Assembly (NCBI RefSeq): GCF_002939885.1
Contig: NZ_MDED01000001.1
Span: 62,001 to 126,000, forward strand
Source of the DNA: Xanthomonas cucurbitae
GTDB taxonomy: Bacteria > Pseudomonadota > Gammaproteobacteria > Xanthomonadales > Xanthomonadaceae
Reading direction: 5' to 3'
DNA: 64,000 nt
In this document: one piece after another, positions 20,257-29,238 of the stretch
How the letters are laid out: the number at the start of each line of letters is the position of its first letter
Position numbering within the stretch: the first letter of the stretch is position 1
Translations under genes and position numbers: made by a program
Notes under the pieces: generated by a model
The model's database searches: none
Told to the model about the DNA's origin: nothing
What the model saw: the letters and a program-made list of their open reading frames with translations, nothing else

Positions 20257-20365
20257 GCATGCCGGGCGCGCGTAACCGGCGCCCGGCAACCGGCGCACAG
20301 ATCCAGCCCAGCCAGGCATCTCGCAGCAGCCTTGTCACCCCTCTTCGATTCGTCGGGACACCCCC

Positions 20366-21580
20366 ATGCAGCCTTCCCTCCGCGCCATCAAACATGGTCT
20401 GCGCACCACCACCGAACGGCTCGCGCACGAGCTGGCGCAACCCGGCGGCGACGCGCCACGCTGGGATCGCTTGCAATGGCAGCTGGCCGCCGCCGCCGCC
20501 GCTGCGCATGGCGTCTCGCCGCTGTTGCAGCGACGCTCGCTATGGCAGGACGCCGACTGGACCGACTTCCTGAGCGAACAACGCCGCCATGTCGAAGACC
20601 GGCATCGGCGCATCGCGCTGCTGCTGACCCGCATCGACAGTGCCGCGCGTAGCGCAGGCATCGCGCTGGTAGGCTTGAAAGGCACCGCGCTGCATCGGCT
20701 GGGGGTGTACCTGCCCGGCGACCGCCCGATGGCCGATATCGATTTGCTGGTGGCCCCGGACGATGCGCCGGCGGCCGCCGAACTGCTGTGCGCGCTCGGC
20801 TACGTGAACGCATTCGAACAGTGGAAGCACCAGGTGTTCACGCCGGTGGGCGGCGGTGCGGTCGCCGGCCTGGGTGAGCACCGCGACGCACCGATCAACA
20901 TCGAACTGCACACCCGCATCCAGGAACGCCTGCCGGTGCACAGCGTGGATATCACTGCACATATCCAGCCCGAGCACCCGCAGCCGGGCCTGAACTCCTA
21001 TCCCAGCATCGGCGCGCTGATGTGCCATCTGCTATTGCATGCCGCCGGCGGCATCTGCCACCGCAGTATCCGGCTGATGCATCTGCACGACCTTGCACTG
21101 CTGGCCACACGCATGGGACCACGCGACTGGGAACAGCTGTGGGAAGATCCTGCCGTGACACCGTGGTGGGCGTTGCCACCGCTGTTGCTGCTGCAGCGTT
21201 ACTACCGCGCCGTGGTGCCCGCGGAAGTGATGATGCGCCTGCACGCACACTGCCCACGCCTGCTGCGGCTGCGTGCAGACCGCCAGACGCTCACCGCCGC
21301 ATCGTGCTCCAACCTGTGGCTGTCCGCGCTGCCGGGCATCGCCTGGTGCGGCTCGCTGGCCGAGGCGCGGCAGTATCTGCGTCAACGTGTCGCGCCATCG
21401 GCCGAAAGCCGCAAGGAGCGCGCGGACATGTTGCAGACCCAGTTGTGGCTGCAGGATCAACCGTGGGTGCGCCAGACCCAGGCGCGCCGCCTGATGACGC
21501 GCCTGACACGGCCGGTACCGCGCACCGACATGCTCTACGTGGTTCGCGCGGCGCTGACGGGGTATCTGCGGCCGGCGTAA
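20366..21580 (+). CDS. Uncharacterised nucleotidyltransferase (NTP_transf_5 type)
   Basis: A 404-residue cytoplasmic protein. The family's diagnostic stretch is GIALVGLKGTALHRLGVYLP followed by GDRPMADIDLLV (residues about 95-130), a DxD-type nucleotidyltransferase active site. The domain occurs in lasso-peptide clusters and in HPr-kinase-related polysaccharide loci, where its substrate is mostly unknown. Here it follows the radical SAM gene and lies near an HPr-kinase-like gene, a pairing that recurs in known clusters. It ends convergently with the glycosyltransferase operon. The family assignment is strong and the role is open. Confidence 0.82.
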   Translation: MQPSLRAIKHGLRTTTERLAHELAQPGGDAPRWDRLQWQLAAAAAAAHGVSPLLQRRSLWQDADWTDFLSEQRRHVEDRHRRIALLLTRIDSAARSAGIALVGLKGTALHRLGVYLPGDRPMADIDLLVAPDDAPAAAELLCALGYVNAFEQWKHQVFTPVGGGAVAGLGEHRDAPINIELHTRIQERLPVHSVDITAHIQPEHPQPGLNSYPSIGALMCHLLLHAAGGICHRSIRLMHLHDLALLATRMGPRDWEQLWEDPAVTPWWALPPLLLLQRYYRAVVPAEVMMRLHAHCPRLLRLRADRQTLTAASCSNLWLSALPGIAWCGSLAEARQYLRQRVAPSAESRKERADMLQTQLWLQDQPWVRQTQARRLMTRLTRPVPRTDMLYVVRAALTGYLRPA

Positions 21581-21792
21581 CGCCTGGCACGGGACAGCGC
21601 ACGAAACCTGCCGGGCCATCGCTGCCTGGCCGCCGCACATCTTCCAGCGCGGGCGCCGTGCTTCCTGCCGTACCGCGCGGGGTGCGGCCTGCGGCATCGG
21701 CGCATCCCTTGCGCATGCTGCGCTGCAAAGGATGACCGGGAATGACGGGGACGAATCGTCGATCAGCGGCAGGGTGACAGCAGTTCGCGCAC

Positions 21793-22905
21793 TCAGCGCA
21801 GCGGACGCCGCTCGCACAGCTGCCGATAGAGTCGTTCGAACGCATGCGTGGTGAAGCCGGCATCCTCGCGTACCGCCCGGCATTGCGCTGCCCAGGCCAG
21901 GCGCAGGCGCAACTCGTCGTCGGCGATGACCTGACGGATCGCCTCGGCCATGCCGGCCCAGTCGCCCGGCGGCACCGCCAGTGCCGCGACCGGAGCCCAT
22001 TCCAGCAGATGCCCGACGCCGGTGCCGACCGTCGGCACGCCGGCGACCGCCGCCTCCAGCAGCACCATCGGCCCGGCTTCGTGCAGCGACGAATGCACCA
22101 GCAGATCGGCCGCCAGCATGAGCGGGCGCAGCTCCCGCTGCGTCTTGAACCCCAAGAAGCGTACCTGTTGCTGCAGGCCCAGCTGCTGCACCAGCCGCTG
22201 GATCGCGCCATCCAGGGTGTCGACACCCACCATGTCCAGCGTGAAGGCCACCCCGGCGCGATTGAGCGCGGCCATTGCCTGCAGCAACGTGGCCTGGTCC
22301 TTGACCGGGTTGAGGCTGGCGACGTGCAACAGCCGCGCGACACCGCCGGCGCGCGCGCGCGGTGGCGCCACCGGCCATGCGCGCAGATCCACACCCAGCG
22401 GCACCCGCTGTGCGCCAATGCCCAGCGCCTGCAGCGAGGCGATGATGGGCGCACTGGCCGCCGTCACACAGTCGGCCATGCGCAGGGTCAGCGCCTCGCG
22501 CGCGCGTCCGCGCCACTTGCGACGGCCGCCATAGCCGATGGCATGCAGCGCCACCAGTTCGCCACCGGCGATGTGCACCATGCTGGGCCGACGCAGCAAC
22601 GTGGCGGCAGCCACCGCCACCAGGCTGCAGTAGCCGGAGAAGATCGCCTGGATCACATCGAATGGCGCGCGCCCATGTTCACGGCCGATGGCGGTGATCG
22701 CCCGCCACCGCGTGCGCTGCTCGCCAATGTTGTGGATGGTGGCGCCCCGCAACATCCAGCTGGCCGGCAAGGGCTCCTGGTGCAGGACGAACACGTGCAC
22801 CTCATGGTGGCGCGCCAAGCCTTCGATGAGCGTCAATATCACCGGGATCACTCGCCGGTCGCCGCTGCGGTCCACGCCACCGGGCACCACCAGGGCCAGC
22901 TTCAT
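21793..22905 (-). CDS. GT4-family glycosyltransferase (a)
   Basis: A 370-residue GT-B glycosyltransferase. MKLALVVPGGVDRSGDRRVI is the N-terminal glycine-rich loop, VARLLHVASLNPVKDQATLL opens the donor-binding domain, and SSLHEAGPMVLLEAAVAGVP is the conserved E-x7-E-type motif near residue 285. The family transfers sugars from nucleotide-sugars with retention, acting at the cytoplasmic face of the membrane. Its ATG overlaps the stop of the upstream glycosyltransferase (ATGA), so the two are translationally coupled. It is the last gene of the minus-strand run. Acceptor and donor are unknown. Confidence 0.9.
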   Translation of the reverse strand: MKLALVVPGGVDRSGDRRVIPVILTLIEGLARHHEVHVFVLHQEPLPASWMLRGATIHNIGEQRTRWRAITAIGREHGRAPFDVIQAIFSGYCSLVAVAAATLLRRPSMVHIAGGELVALHAIGYGGRRKWRGRAREALTLRMADCVTAASAPIIASLQALGIGAQRVPLGVDLRAWPVAPPRARAGGVARLLHVASLNPVKDQATLLQAMAALNRAGVAFTLDMVGVDTLDGAIQRLVQQLGLQQQVRFLGFKTQRELRPLMLAADLLVHSSLHEAGPMVLLEAAVAGVPTVGTGVGHLLEWAPVAALAVPPGDWAGMAEAIRQVIADDELRLRLAWAAQCRAVREDAGFTTHAFERLYRQLCERRPLR

Positions 22906-24032
22906 GCGCGATCGCCGGGCACGCGCTGCAGCAACCGTGCATACGCCTGTGCCCAGCGTTGCCCCACAGCCACAAATGACAGACGCGCATCGAAATGCGC
23001 GCGGACCTGCACCCGCCTGGGCGGTTGCCGCGCGACCCGCAACAACAGGCTCGCCAACGCCTGCGCATCGCCCACCGGCCACAGCTCGCCCATCGCGCCG
23101 GTATCGCTGAGCGCGCGAAAGGCCGGGATATCGGTGAGCAAGGGCAGCGTGCCACAGGCATAGGCTTCCAGGGCGGCGTAGCCACAGCTTTCGGTGTGGC
23201 TGGCAGACACGAACAGATCGCTGGCACGCATCAGTTCCTGCACCTGCGCATGCGCGACCTTGCCGAGCAGGTGAACGCGACCGGCCAGCAGCGGATCCTC
23301 GCGCAGACGCTGGCGGACCTGCTCCAGCAAGGGTGCCTGGTCGAATACGCACCAGAGCCGCGCGTCGGGCAACTGGCGCACGACGGTGGCGAACGCCTCC
23401 AGCACGCACAGCGGATCCTTGGCCGGGCTCAGGTGCCCGACCCACAGCACGCAGGGCTCGCCATGCAGCTGCGTATGCGCGCGCGCCGCCAGCCGCTCGC
23501 CAGCCGTGAAGCGGCTACTGGATTCGGGAATCGCAAATAGCGGCGTGTCTGCACGAAACAGCCGCGCGCGCTGGAACGGATGCGCCAGCGCCAACGACGT
23601 AAACGCGATACCGGCCACGGCGCGGTACCGGCCACGCCACAGCCATCGGCTCCACCAGCGCGGTGGTCGATTGGCATGGTCCTGCAGCAGGATCGGCGGC
23701 GTCGGCAGCAGCCGTGCCAGCCGCTGTGCATCGGTGGCAAATTCCAGCCCATGCACATGGATGACGTCGCAGTCGATCTGCCGCAGCAGCGTTGCCAGGG
23801 TTTCGGCGCGCACCTTGCTGCCACGCGCACCCAGATCGAGAAAGTGGTAATGCACGCCGCCGCGCACGCATTGCTGCGCGCGCCGGGAGGCCTGGATCAC
23901 GGTGACGCGCACGCCGGCACTGGCCACCGCCTCGGCGATGTCGGCCAGCGAGGGCCACTGCGCGAATACTTCTTCCACGCTTGCACCGTCCGGGGTGACG
24001 ACCAGGTTGAGCTGGGCGACATGCAGGCTCAT
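22902..24032 (-). CDS. GT4-family glycosyltransferase (b)
   Basis: A 376-residue GT-B glycosyltransferase starting MSLHVAQLNLVVTPDGASVE. It has DVIHVHGLEFATDAQRLARL, VLWVGHLSPAKDPLCVLEAF and the late donor-site segment SASHTESCGYAALEAYACGT. It lies upstream of glycosyltransferase (a) and overlaps it by four bases. A 133-base gap separates it from the upstream methyltransferase gene, with no obvious gene or terminator in it. The likely role is adding a sugar to a lipid-linked or small-molecule acceptor made by the same run; this is inferred from context. Confidence 0.9.
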   Translation of the reverse strand: MSLHVAQLNLVVTPDGASVEEVFAQWPSLADIAEAVASAGVRVTVIQASRRAQQCVRGGVHYHFLDLGARGSKVRAETLATLLRQIDCDVIHVHGLEFATDAQRLARLLPTPPILLQDHANRPPRWWSRWLWRGRYRAVAGIAFTSLALAHPFQRARLFRADTPLFAIPESSSRFTAGERLAARAHTQLHGEPCVLWVGHLSPAKDPLCVLEAFATVVRQLPDARLWCVFDQAPLLEQVRQRLREDPLLAGRVHLLGKVAHAQVQELMRASDLFVSASHTESCGYAALEAYACGTLPLLTDIPAFRALSDTGAMGELWPVGDAQALASLLLRVARQPPRRVQVRAHFDARLSFVAVGQRWAQAYARLLQRVPGDRA

Positions 24033-24165
24033 GCAACGCCGCTCGCAGCCAACTGGCGCACGCGGTGCAGGCAACACGGCGCACGCACGCCTCGCGAGGG
24101 TGCACTCGCCTGGCTGCCTGCGCACCGTGCACGGCCGCCAGGCACGGCATGGAACGCGGCCCTGG

Positions 24166-24864
24166 TCACGCGATGCGCCGCAGCCGCAACACCAACGCCA
24201 CCGGCACCTGCAGCGCGGTGCGGTCGAAGCGCGCGCCGGCGGGAATGTCGGCCGGGTCCAGCATGGGTTCGACCACCGCCTCGATGGCGAATCCCAGCGC
24301 GGTGCACGCGCAGTGCCAGTCACTGTAGAGATGTTGGGTATGGCGCACGGCGTAACGCTCGCCGCCAGCCTTGAAGTCACGGCGCCAGCCCAGCGCATGA
24401 CCGATCGGATGCACGTCGCTGCACAACACGATGCCATTGATGCGCGTGACGCGATGCAACTCTTCCAACGCCGGCCAGAGCTGCTCCAGATGCCCGACCA
24501 CCAGCCCGCAGATGCTCAGGTCGGCGACGGCGTCGCCCAGCGGAAGCTGGTCCAGGCGCCCCTGGCGCAGGCTGATGCGCTCGGCTGGCCATTGCTGTGT
24601 CAGTTCCGTCTGCGCACGCTGCAGCATCTGCGGTGACAGGTCCACGCCGGTCACATGCCAGGCGCCACGTTGCAAGGCATGCAGCATGTAGCGGCCGCTG
24701 CCGCAGCCGGCATCCACCACATGCTGGCAATGCAGGCTGGCCGGCAGCAGCCCAAGCATGGCGCGTTGCTCGGCCAGCATCACCGGATTGTGTGCATGCG
24801 GCGGATAGCTCTGTGCCCAGAGCGCGTAAGCCGCCGCTGGCTCCAGTAGCGCGACCTCGCTCAC
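24166..24864 (-). CDS. Class I SAM-dependent methyltransferase (a)
   Basis: A 232-residue protein with the Rossmann methyltransferase fold: HVVDAGCGSGRYMLHALQRG (motif I) near residue 50, VTGVDLSPQMLQRAQTEL, then GDAVADLSICGLVVGHLEQL (motif II) and NGIVLCSDVHP. The start is GTG at 24864, overlapping the amidohydrolase stop (GTGA). Methyl acceptor unknown. UbiE-like methyltransferases of this size act on small molecules, and context suggests a sugar or lipid intermediate of the same cluster. Confidence 0.88.
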   Translation of the reverse strand: MSEVALLEPAAAYALWAQSYPPHAHNPVMLAEQRAMLGLLPASLHCQHVVDAGCGSGRYMLHALQRGAWHVTGVDLSPQMLQRAQTELTQQWPAERISLRQGRLDQLPLGDAVADLSICGLVVGHLEQLWPALEELHRVTRINGIVLCSDVHPIGHALGWRRDFKAGGERYAVRHTQHLYSDWHCACTALGFAIEAVVEPMLDPADIPAGARFDRTALQVPVALVLRLRRIA

Positions 24865-26093
24865 GATGCGGCCCCCATCGCGGCCCTGGCCGCGTGCGGC
24901 GCGCGCGTTGCAGCCGGCACGCAGTGCAGCCCGGGCTCCAACGCCAGCACGGCCGGGTCTGCGAGCGCGGCGTCCAGCAACTTGGGCCGGCCATCCAGCA
25001 CCACCGAGACGGTACGCAGCCCGGCTGCCTCGAACCACGGGGCGAAATCCGGGTCGGCAATGCGCGGTCTACCGTCGCGGATCACCGCGCGTAGTTCGTT
25101 GCGTTCGCAGCCAACGATGCTGGCGGCGGGCTCGCCACCGCGGTCGCGCACGATGACCAGATCGGCCACTGCCCCCGGCGCGATGCGTCCGCGTGCCGGC
25201 AGACGCAGGATGCGCGCGCTGTGGTCGGTGACCAGGCCCAGCAACAGATCTGCGGCCAGACCGCTGTCGGCAGCGATACGCAGTTCCTCCAGCAGATCGC
25301 GTGCACCACTGATGCGCGAGTCGCTGCCGAGTGCCAGCCGCCCGGCCATGCACAGCCGCCATGGATCGAGCGTACGGCCCAGCAGTGCCAGGTTGCTGGA
25401 CGGGCACCACACCACCGCTGCACCCCGCGCGATGATCCGCTCGACATCCTGCTCGCCCATTCCCACCCCATGGATCGCCACGGTGTTGGACGCAAGACAG
25501 CCGAGCCGATCGAGTTCGTCCAGCTCGGCACCCGCCACCGCATCGGTCCCCTCGGCCAGATGGATCATCCATGGATGGGCGGACGGGGTGGCGGCGAAGC
25601 TGCCCTGCACCGGGGGACCGTAACCGGTCCAGCCCAGCGCATAACTCCATCCGAAGTCGCGCAGCAATCCAACCGGAAAGCCTGGCTCGTCCAGGGTGGC
25701 GTGCCAGGGGTCGTGCTGCGCCACGCAGGTCACCCCGGCCAGCAGATTCTTCAGGCCGCCATGGCGCAGGCGCACCGCCTTGGGGATGCGCAGCGCGGCC
25801 GCCACGTCGGGATGCCGGAAGTGCGCCTGGAACGCCTCGATCCACGCGTAGCTGTTCGGAAAAGGCGCACCCTGCGGCAACGGGGGCACGCAGTTCACCT
25901 GCAGGTGATCGTGGGCGTTTATCAATCCTGGCAGCAGCACGTGGCCACGCAGATCCAGCCGCAGGGTGCCGGTGCCGAGCGTGCCACCGAAGCGGCCCGC
26001 ACGCAGATGCAGCGGCGCGTGCGACGGACCGGCCAGGGTCAGCGAGCGCGCGCCCTGCAGGCAGACATCGGCCATGGACATCGACATGTTCAC
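24861..26093 (-). CDS. Amidohydrolase/deaminase-like metal-dependent hydrolase
   Basis: A 410-residue protein of the amidohydrolase superfamily. LPGLINAHDHLQVN has the HxH metal ligands near residue 60, NTVAIHGVGMGEQDVERI carries a ligand histidine, and GRLALGSDSRISGARDLLEE has the metal-site aspartate. The flanks form the beta-sandwich typical of cytosine deaminase/chlorohydrolase relatives. The expected reaction is hydrolytic removal of an amine or halide from a ring compound; the substrate is unknown. The start is GTG at 26093, beside the upstream methyltransferase stop. It overlaps the downstream methyltransferase start by four bases. A hydrolase of this type is unusual in a glycan operon. 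Confidence 0.87.
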   Translation of the reverse strand: MNMSMSMADVCLQGARSLTLAGPSHAPLHLRAGRFGGTLGTGTLRLDLRGHVLLPGLINAHDHLQVNCVPPLPQGAPFPNSYAWIEAFQAHFRHPDVAAALRIPKAVRLRHGGLKNLLAGVTCVAQHDPWHATLDEPGFPVGLLRDFGWSYALGWTGYGPPVQGSFAATPSAHPWMIHLAEGTDAVAGAELDELDRLGCLASNTVAIHGVGMGEQDVERIIARGAAVVWCPSSNLALLGRTLDPWRLCMAGRLALGSDSRISGARDLLEELRIAADSGLAADLLLGLVTDHSARILRLPARGRIAPGAVADLVIVRDRGGEPAASIVGCERNELRAVIRDGRPRIADPDFAPWFEAAGLRTVSVVLDGRPKLLDAALADPAVLALEPGLHCVPAATRAPHAARAAMGAAS

Positions 26094-26936
26094 TCAGCGC
26101 TTGCGCATCACGATCAAGAAGTGGTCGCCCATCTCGCGCAAAAGGGGCCATCCGCCCAGACGGTCATCCAGCCACCCCAGGCCTGCCGACAGGCGCGGGT
26201 TGCGTTCGCAAACATCCACCAGGTACGGGGGCGGCAGGAACAGGCTCAATGCGCGGTAGCTTTCCAGCGCGAAATGCGGCGCGAACGCCCGGTAAAACTC
26301 GCGCGGCAGGTGGTACCAGGTCCAGATGGTATGGCCGTTCATACCGACCGCCGTCGCTCCCCGGGCAGCCCGCACCGCCGCGCGCTTGAAGCGTCCGCGC
26401 AGTGCATAGTGGCCCACTTCCCACGGGCAGATGCGCCCGATCACCGAAAACACCAGGCAGCCATCGGCACGCAGCAGGCGCGCGCACTGCGCCGCCACCG
26501 CCGGCAGATCCGGCGCGCAATTGAGCGGGCCGAAGTTGGAATACATGCCATCGAACGGACCTGCCAGCTGATCCAGTTGCTGGATGCCCACGTGCGCGGC
26601 GGCCAGCCGCGTTTCCAGTCCCAGCGCAACGGCACGCTCACGGGTGCGTTCGACCATGGCCGGCGACCAGTCGGTGGCCAGCACACGGTAGCCGCGACGG
26701 GCGAATTCCCCGGCATCCAGGCCAGTACCGCACCCCAGATCCACCAGCGAAGAGCCGACCGGCAGCTGCGCGGCCAGCGTGTCCCACAAGGTGGTGCGCA
26801 TCCGCTGGATCAGCGCATTGTTTCCGCGCGGGCCATCGTAGTCGGGCGCCACGCTGTCGAAGGCGCGCTGGGTTTCCAGCAACTGCTCCGGCGCAACCGA
26901 GCCGCCGCGTGCCGCATGTTCACTGGCCAACGCCAT
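26094..26936 (-). CDS. Class I SAM-dependent methyltransferase (b)
   Basis: A 280-residue protein. SSLVDLGCGTGLDAGEFARR (motif I) near residue 65, VLATDWSPAMVERTRERA and FDGMYSNFGPLNCAPDLPAV identify a methyltransferase of the UbiE/Methyltransf_25 type. The start at 26936 is well supported: AGGAAGGGAG lies just upstream. It opens the second half of the minus-strand run, with a 270-base gap to the Wzz-like gene upstream. It is probably the first gene of its own operon, unless transcription reads through. Substrate unknown. Confidence 0.88.
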   Translation of the reverse strand: MALASEHAARGGSVAPEQLLETQRAFDSVAPDYDGPRGNNALIQRMRTTLWDTLAAQLPVGSSLVDLGCGTGLDAGEFARRGYRVLATDWSPAMVERTRERAVALGLETRLAAAHVGIQQLDQLAGPFDGMYSNFGPLNCAPDLPAVAAQCARLLRADGCLVFSVIGRICPWEVGHYALRGRFKRAAVRAARGATAVGMNGHTIWTWYHLPREFYRAFAPHFALESYRALSLFLPPPYLVDVCERNPRLSAGLGWLDDRLGGWPLLREMGDHFLIVMRKR

Positions 26937-27206
26937 GCACTCCCTTCCTCATCCATCTTGCTGACTTCACTGCACTCTCCAGGCGCGGTGCCGCCACTGC
27001 GGCATCGCTCGATAGGCAGGTATGTGCCACCTGCGGCCGGTTTGGTTGCAGCGCTGCGGCACCCATCCGTTGGACGACGATCGTGCGACGACCGGGCAAC
27101 CATCGGCGCCCCTCGCCCAGCGCGCGCCGGCCGCAGAACACGCGTACCCAGAGACGTTGCCTCGTATCCCACCGTCTTTACACACGGCATCGTCTGGCGC
27201 AGGAAA

Positions 27207-28061
27207 TCAGGCGGTGACGCTTCCGACACCGACCCGCGCGCGCCGACGCCAGGCATTGCGCATCACCGCCGCCAGCACACCCAGCCCCACCCCGGCGAGC
27301 AGGCCGGCCGCGCCGACCACGATCGCGTTCGGAAATGCCCGCTGCTCGGGCACGTACAACGGCCATGCCAGCGAGGTCTGGTAGGTGTAGCGCGCGGTGA
27401 GGCGTGCGATCAGATCGTCGCGCTCGGCCTTGATCGCGCGGATGGTGGTATTGCTGTCGGTCAGCAACACCCCTGCCAGCACCTGTCCAGGCGTGGCGGT
27501 AGCGCCACCGGTCACGGCCTGCAACTGCCGCTGCAGCTGCGCGCGATTGAGCAGGGCCACGCGCAGGTCTTCGTTCAGGCCCTGCAGGCGGGTCTGCGCC
27601 AGCGCCAGCGCCGCCGTATTGGTCTGGCCATGCAGGGTCTGCAGCTGGGTCAGTGTCGCCGTTGCCAGCACGCGCGCCTGCTGCGGCGACGCGGCGCGAA
27701 TGGTGATGCCGATCAGGTTGGCATACGGGTCCGGATCCGGCTTCAGGCTGCCACGGTACAACTGCGCGGCACGGCTCTTGAGCGGCACCCCGGCCTGGCG
27801 CAACACCGCATCCTGGAACAGCCGGGTCTTCATGCGATCGATCACCCGTTGGAACGGTTCGACCTTGGGATCGCGCCCGGCCGGCGTCGGGCCGATCTCG
27901 CCCACCTGGATCCAGGCCGTGGCTTCCCATTGCGGCTGGGCCACGCGCAGGAACGCAAAGGTCATGCCCAGCACCAGCACCAGGGCGGCCAACGCCCAAC
28001 GCCACTCGCGACGCAGGATGCGCCACAGGTCGATCAGGTAGATTTCATCGTGTTGGGTCAT
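27207..28061 (-). CDS. Polysaccharide co-polymerase (Wzz-like chain-length determinant)
   Basis: A 284-residue inner-membrane protein with the Wzz architecture: short cytoplasmic N-terminus (MTQHDEIYLIDLWRILRREW), TM1 about residues 22-41 (LVLVLGMTFAFLRV), a long periplasmic coiled domain and TM2 near residues 250-270 (VVGAAGLLAGVGLGVL). It lacks a cytoplasmic tyrosine kinase domain. Such proteins set the chain length of polymer made by the Wzy pathway. It is the last gene of the tight block with the flippase and polymerase-like genes, 43 bases past the polymerase gene. Confidence 0.85.
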   Translation of the reverse strand: MTQHDEIYLIDLWRILRREWRWALAALVLVLGMTFAFLRVAQPQWEATAWIQVGEIGPTPAGRDPKVEPFQRVIDRMKTRLFQDAVLRQAGVPLKSRAAQLYRGSLKPDPDPYANLIGITIRAASPQQARVLATATLTQLQTLHGQTNTAALALAQTRLQGLNEDLRVALLNRAQLQRQLQAVTGGATATPGQVLAGVLLTDSNTTIRAIKAERDDLIARLTARYTYQTSLAWPLYVPEQRAFPNAIVVGAAGLLAGVGLGVLAAVMRNAWRRRARVGVGSVTA

Positions 28062-28104
28062 GGTGCGCAGGCTCGAAGACGGAATGGACGGAGAGTGGGC
28101 GTGG

Positions 28105-29238
28105 TCATGCGGCAGACCGCTGTGCCGTGTGGCGGTTCGGCAGCAGCAACGTGCAGGCGTGCAGCACCAGGCACAGCGCAATGAAGCCGAAGTTGGTCCA
28201 GGTGAATGCCTGTGGCGCAAACGGCGACATCAGGCAGGCGTAGGCCAGGCGCAAGAAGATCAGCACGTGGAAGATCGACAACGACCCATTGAGCCGGCGC
28301 ACGCTCCACACCAGCCCGGCATACAGGGCCAGCAGCGCGATCACCGCGCCCGGTGCGCCCCAGGCCATCAGGAACGGAAAGAATTCGGTGCCCACGTTGA
28401 TATTGGGCGCATCCAGCGGGATGCTGGTCCCGGCAGTGGCGATCGACCCGGTGAACGGCACGATCTGGTTGACCAAAAAGCTCGCGTTGACGTAGCCCTT
28501 TGCCAGGATCGCGCTGAAGTTGTAGGGCCCGGCACTGATATACAACAATAGCCACTGCACGCCCTGTGGCATGGCCCGGTAGAACGCACCGAACGGCAGC
28601 GCAACGCTGGCCAGGGAGCCGGAGCGCAACGCACCCAGCACCGAGAACACCGCGCCACCGGCCACCACCAACAGACCGATGCGCTTCCACGGCAGCTTGC
28701 GTCCTGGATCGCGCCGCAGCAGCATCACCAGCACGAAGGAGAACAGCCCGGCAAAGATGCGGTTGCGGTCGATCACCATGATCGGGAACACGAATCCCAG
28801 CACCACCATCGCCGTACGCAGCCCCCGGTGCCGCACGCACAGCAATGCGATCGGCGGCAGGATCCAGCACATATTGGAGACGTGCCGCACATGCGAGCGC
28901 AATGGACTCAAGCTCGCGTATGAAGACGGATCACTGAACAACGGAATCGGGAACAGCAGCAGGTCCACCATGCAGAACGCCGTCACCCCCGCCGCCAGCG
29001 CCAGCGCCAGAAACGCATCGCGCGTGCCGGCATAGTGGTAGTTGCGGAAGCGCTCGGCGGGAGGCAACCTTATACGCAGTAGAGTATCGAGAATGGGCGT
29101 CAACAGCGAGATAACGACCAACAATGCAACACCTTCGAGATAACCGACTGGCAACTCATAAATCAACCAGGTCACCGCGCAGCTGACCACCGTTGCTGGA
29201 AGCAGATAGAACGCAGGCCATCGCAAACATTCAGTCAT
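28105..29238 (-). CDS. Polytopic membrane protein, candidate O-unit polymerase (Wzy-like)
   Basis: A 377-residue protein with about ten hydrophobic segments (for instance VVLGFVFPIMVIDRNRIFAG and a long C-terminal series). It has no close recognisable motif. Wzy polymerases are so diverse that they are usually called by topology and position. It sits between a GT2 glycosyltransferase and a Wzz-like protein in a locus that has a flippase. The ATG at 29238 overlaps the end of the glycosyltransferase gene by eight bases. Polymerase is the best guess; an oligosaccharide ligase or membrane acyltransferase is an alternative. Confidence 0.7.
   Translation of the reverse strand: MTECLRWPAFYLLPATVVSCAVTWLIYELPVGYLEGVALLVVISLLTPILDTLLRIRLPPAERFRNYHYAGTRDAFLALALAAGVTAFCMVDLLLFPIPLFSDPSSYASLSPLRSHVRHVSNMCWILPPIALLCVRHRGLRTAMVVLGFVFPIMVIDRNRIFAGLFSFVLVMLLRRDPGRKLPWKRIGLLVVAGGAVFSVLGALRSGSLASVALPFGAFYRAMPQGVQWLLLYISAGPYNFSAILAKGYVNASFLVNQIVPFTGSIATAGTSIPLDAPNINVGTEFFPFLMAWGAPGAVIALLALYAGLVWSVRRLNGSLSIFHVLIFLRLAYACLMSPFAPQAFTWTNFGFIALCLVLHACTLLLPNRHTAQRSAA

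Noticed and set aside
15721-21580. Lasso-peptide cluster
   Set aside because: HPr-kinase-like, nucleotidyltransferase and ABC genes suggest it, but no asparagine-synthetase-like (C) or transglutaminase-like (B) protein and no precursor are present.
26937-27206. Small minus-strand open frames of about 72 codons between Wzz-like and methyltransferase genes
   Set aside because: Two frames overlap each other, neither has a family feature or supported start; likely non-coding promoter DNA.
25221-28184. 987-codon plus-strand open frame across the methyltransferase, amidohydrolase and Wzz genes
   Set aside because: It is antisense to three genes with family motifs. Length alone is not evidence at this GC content.
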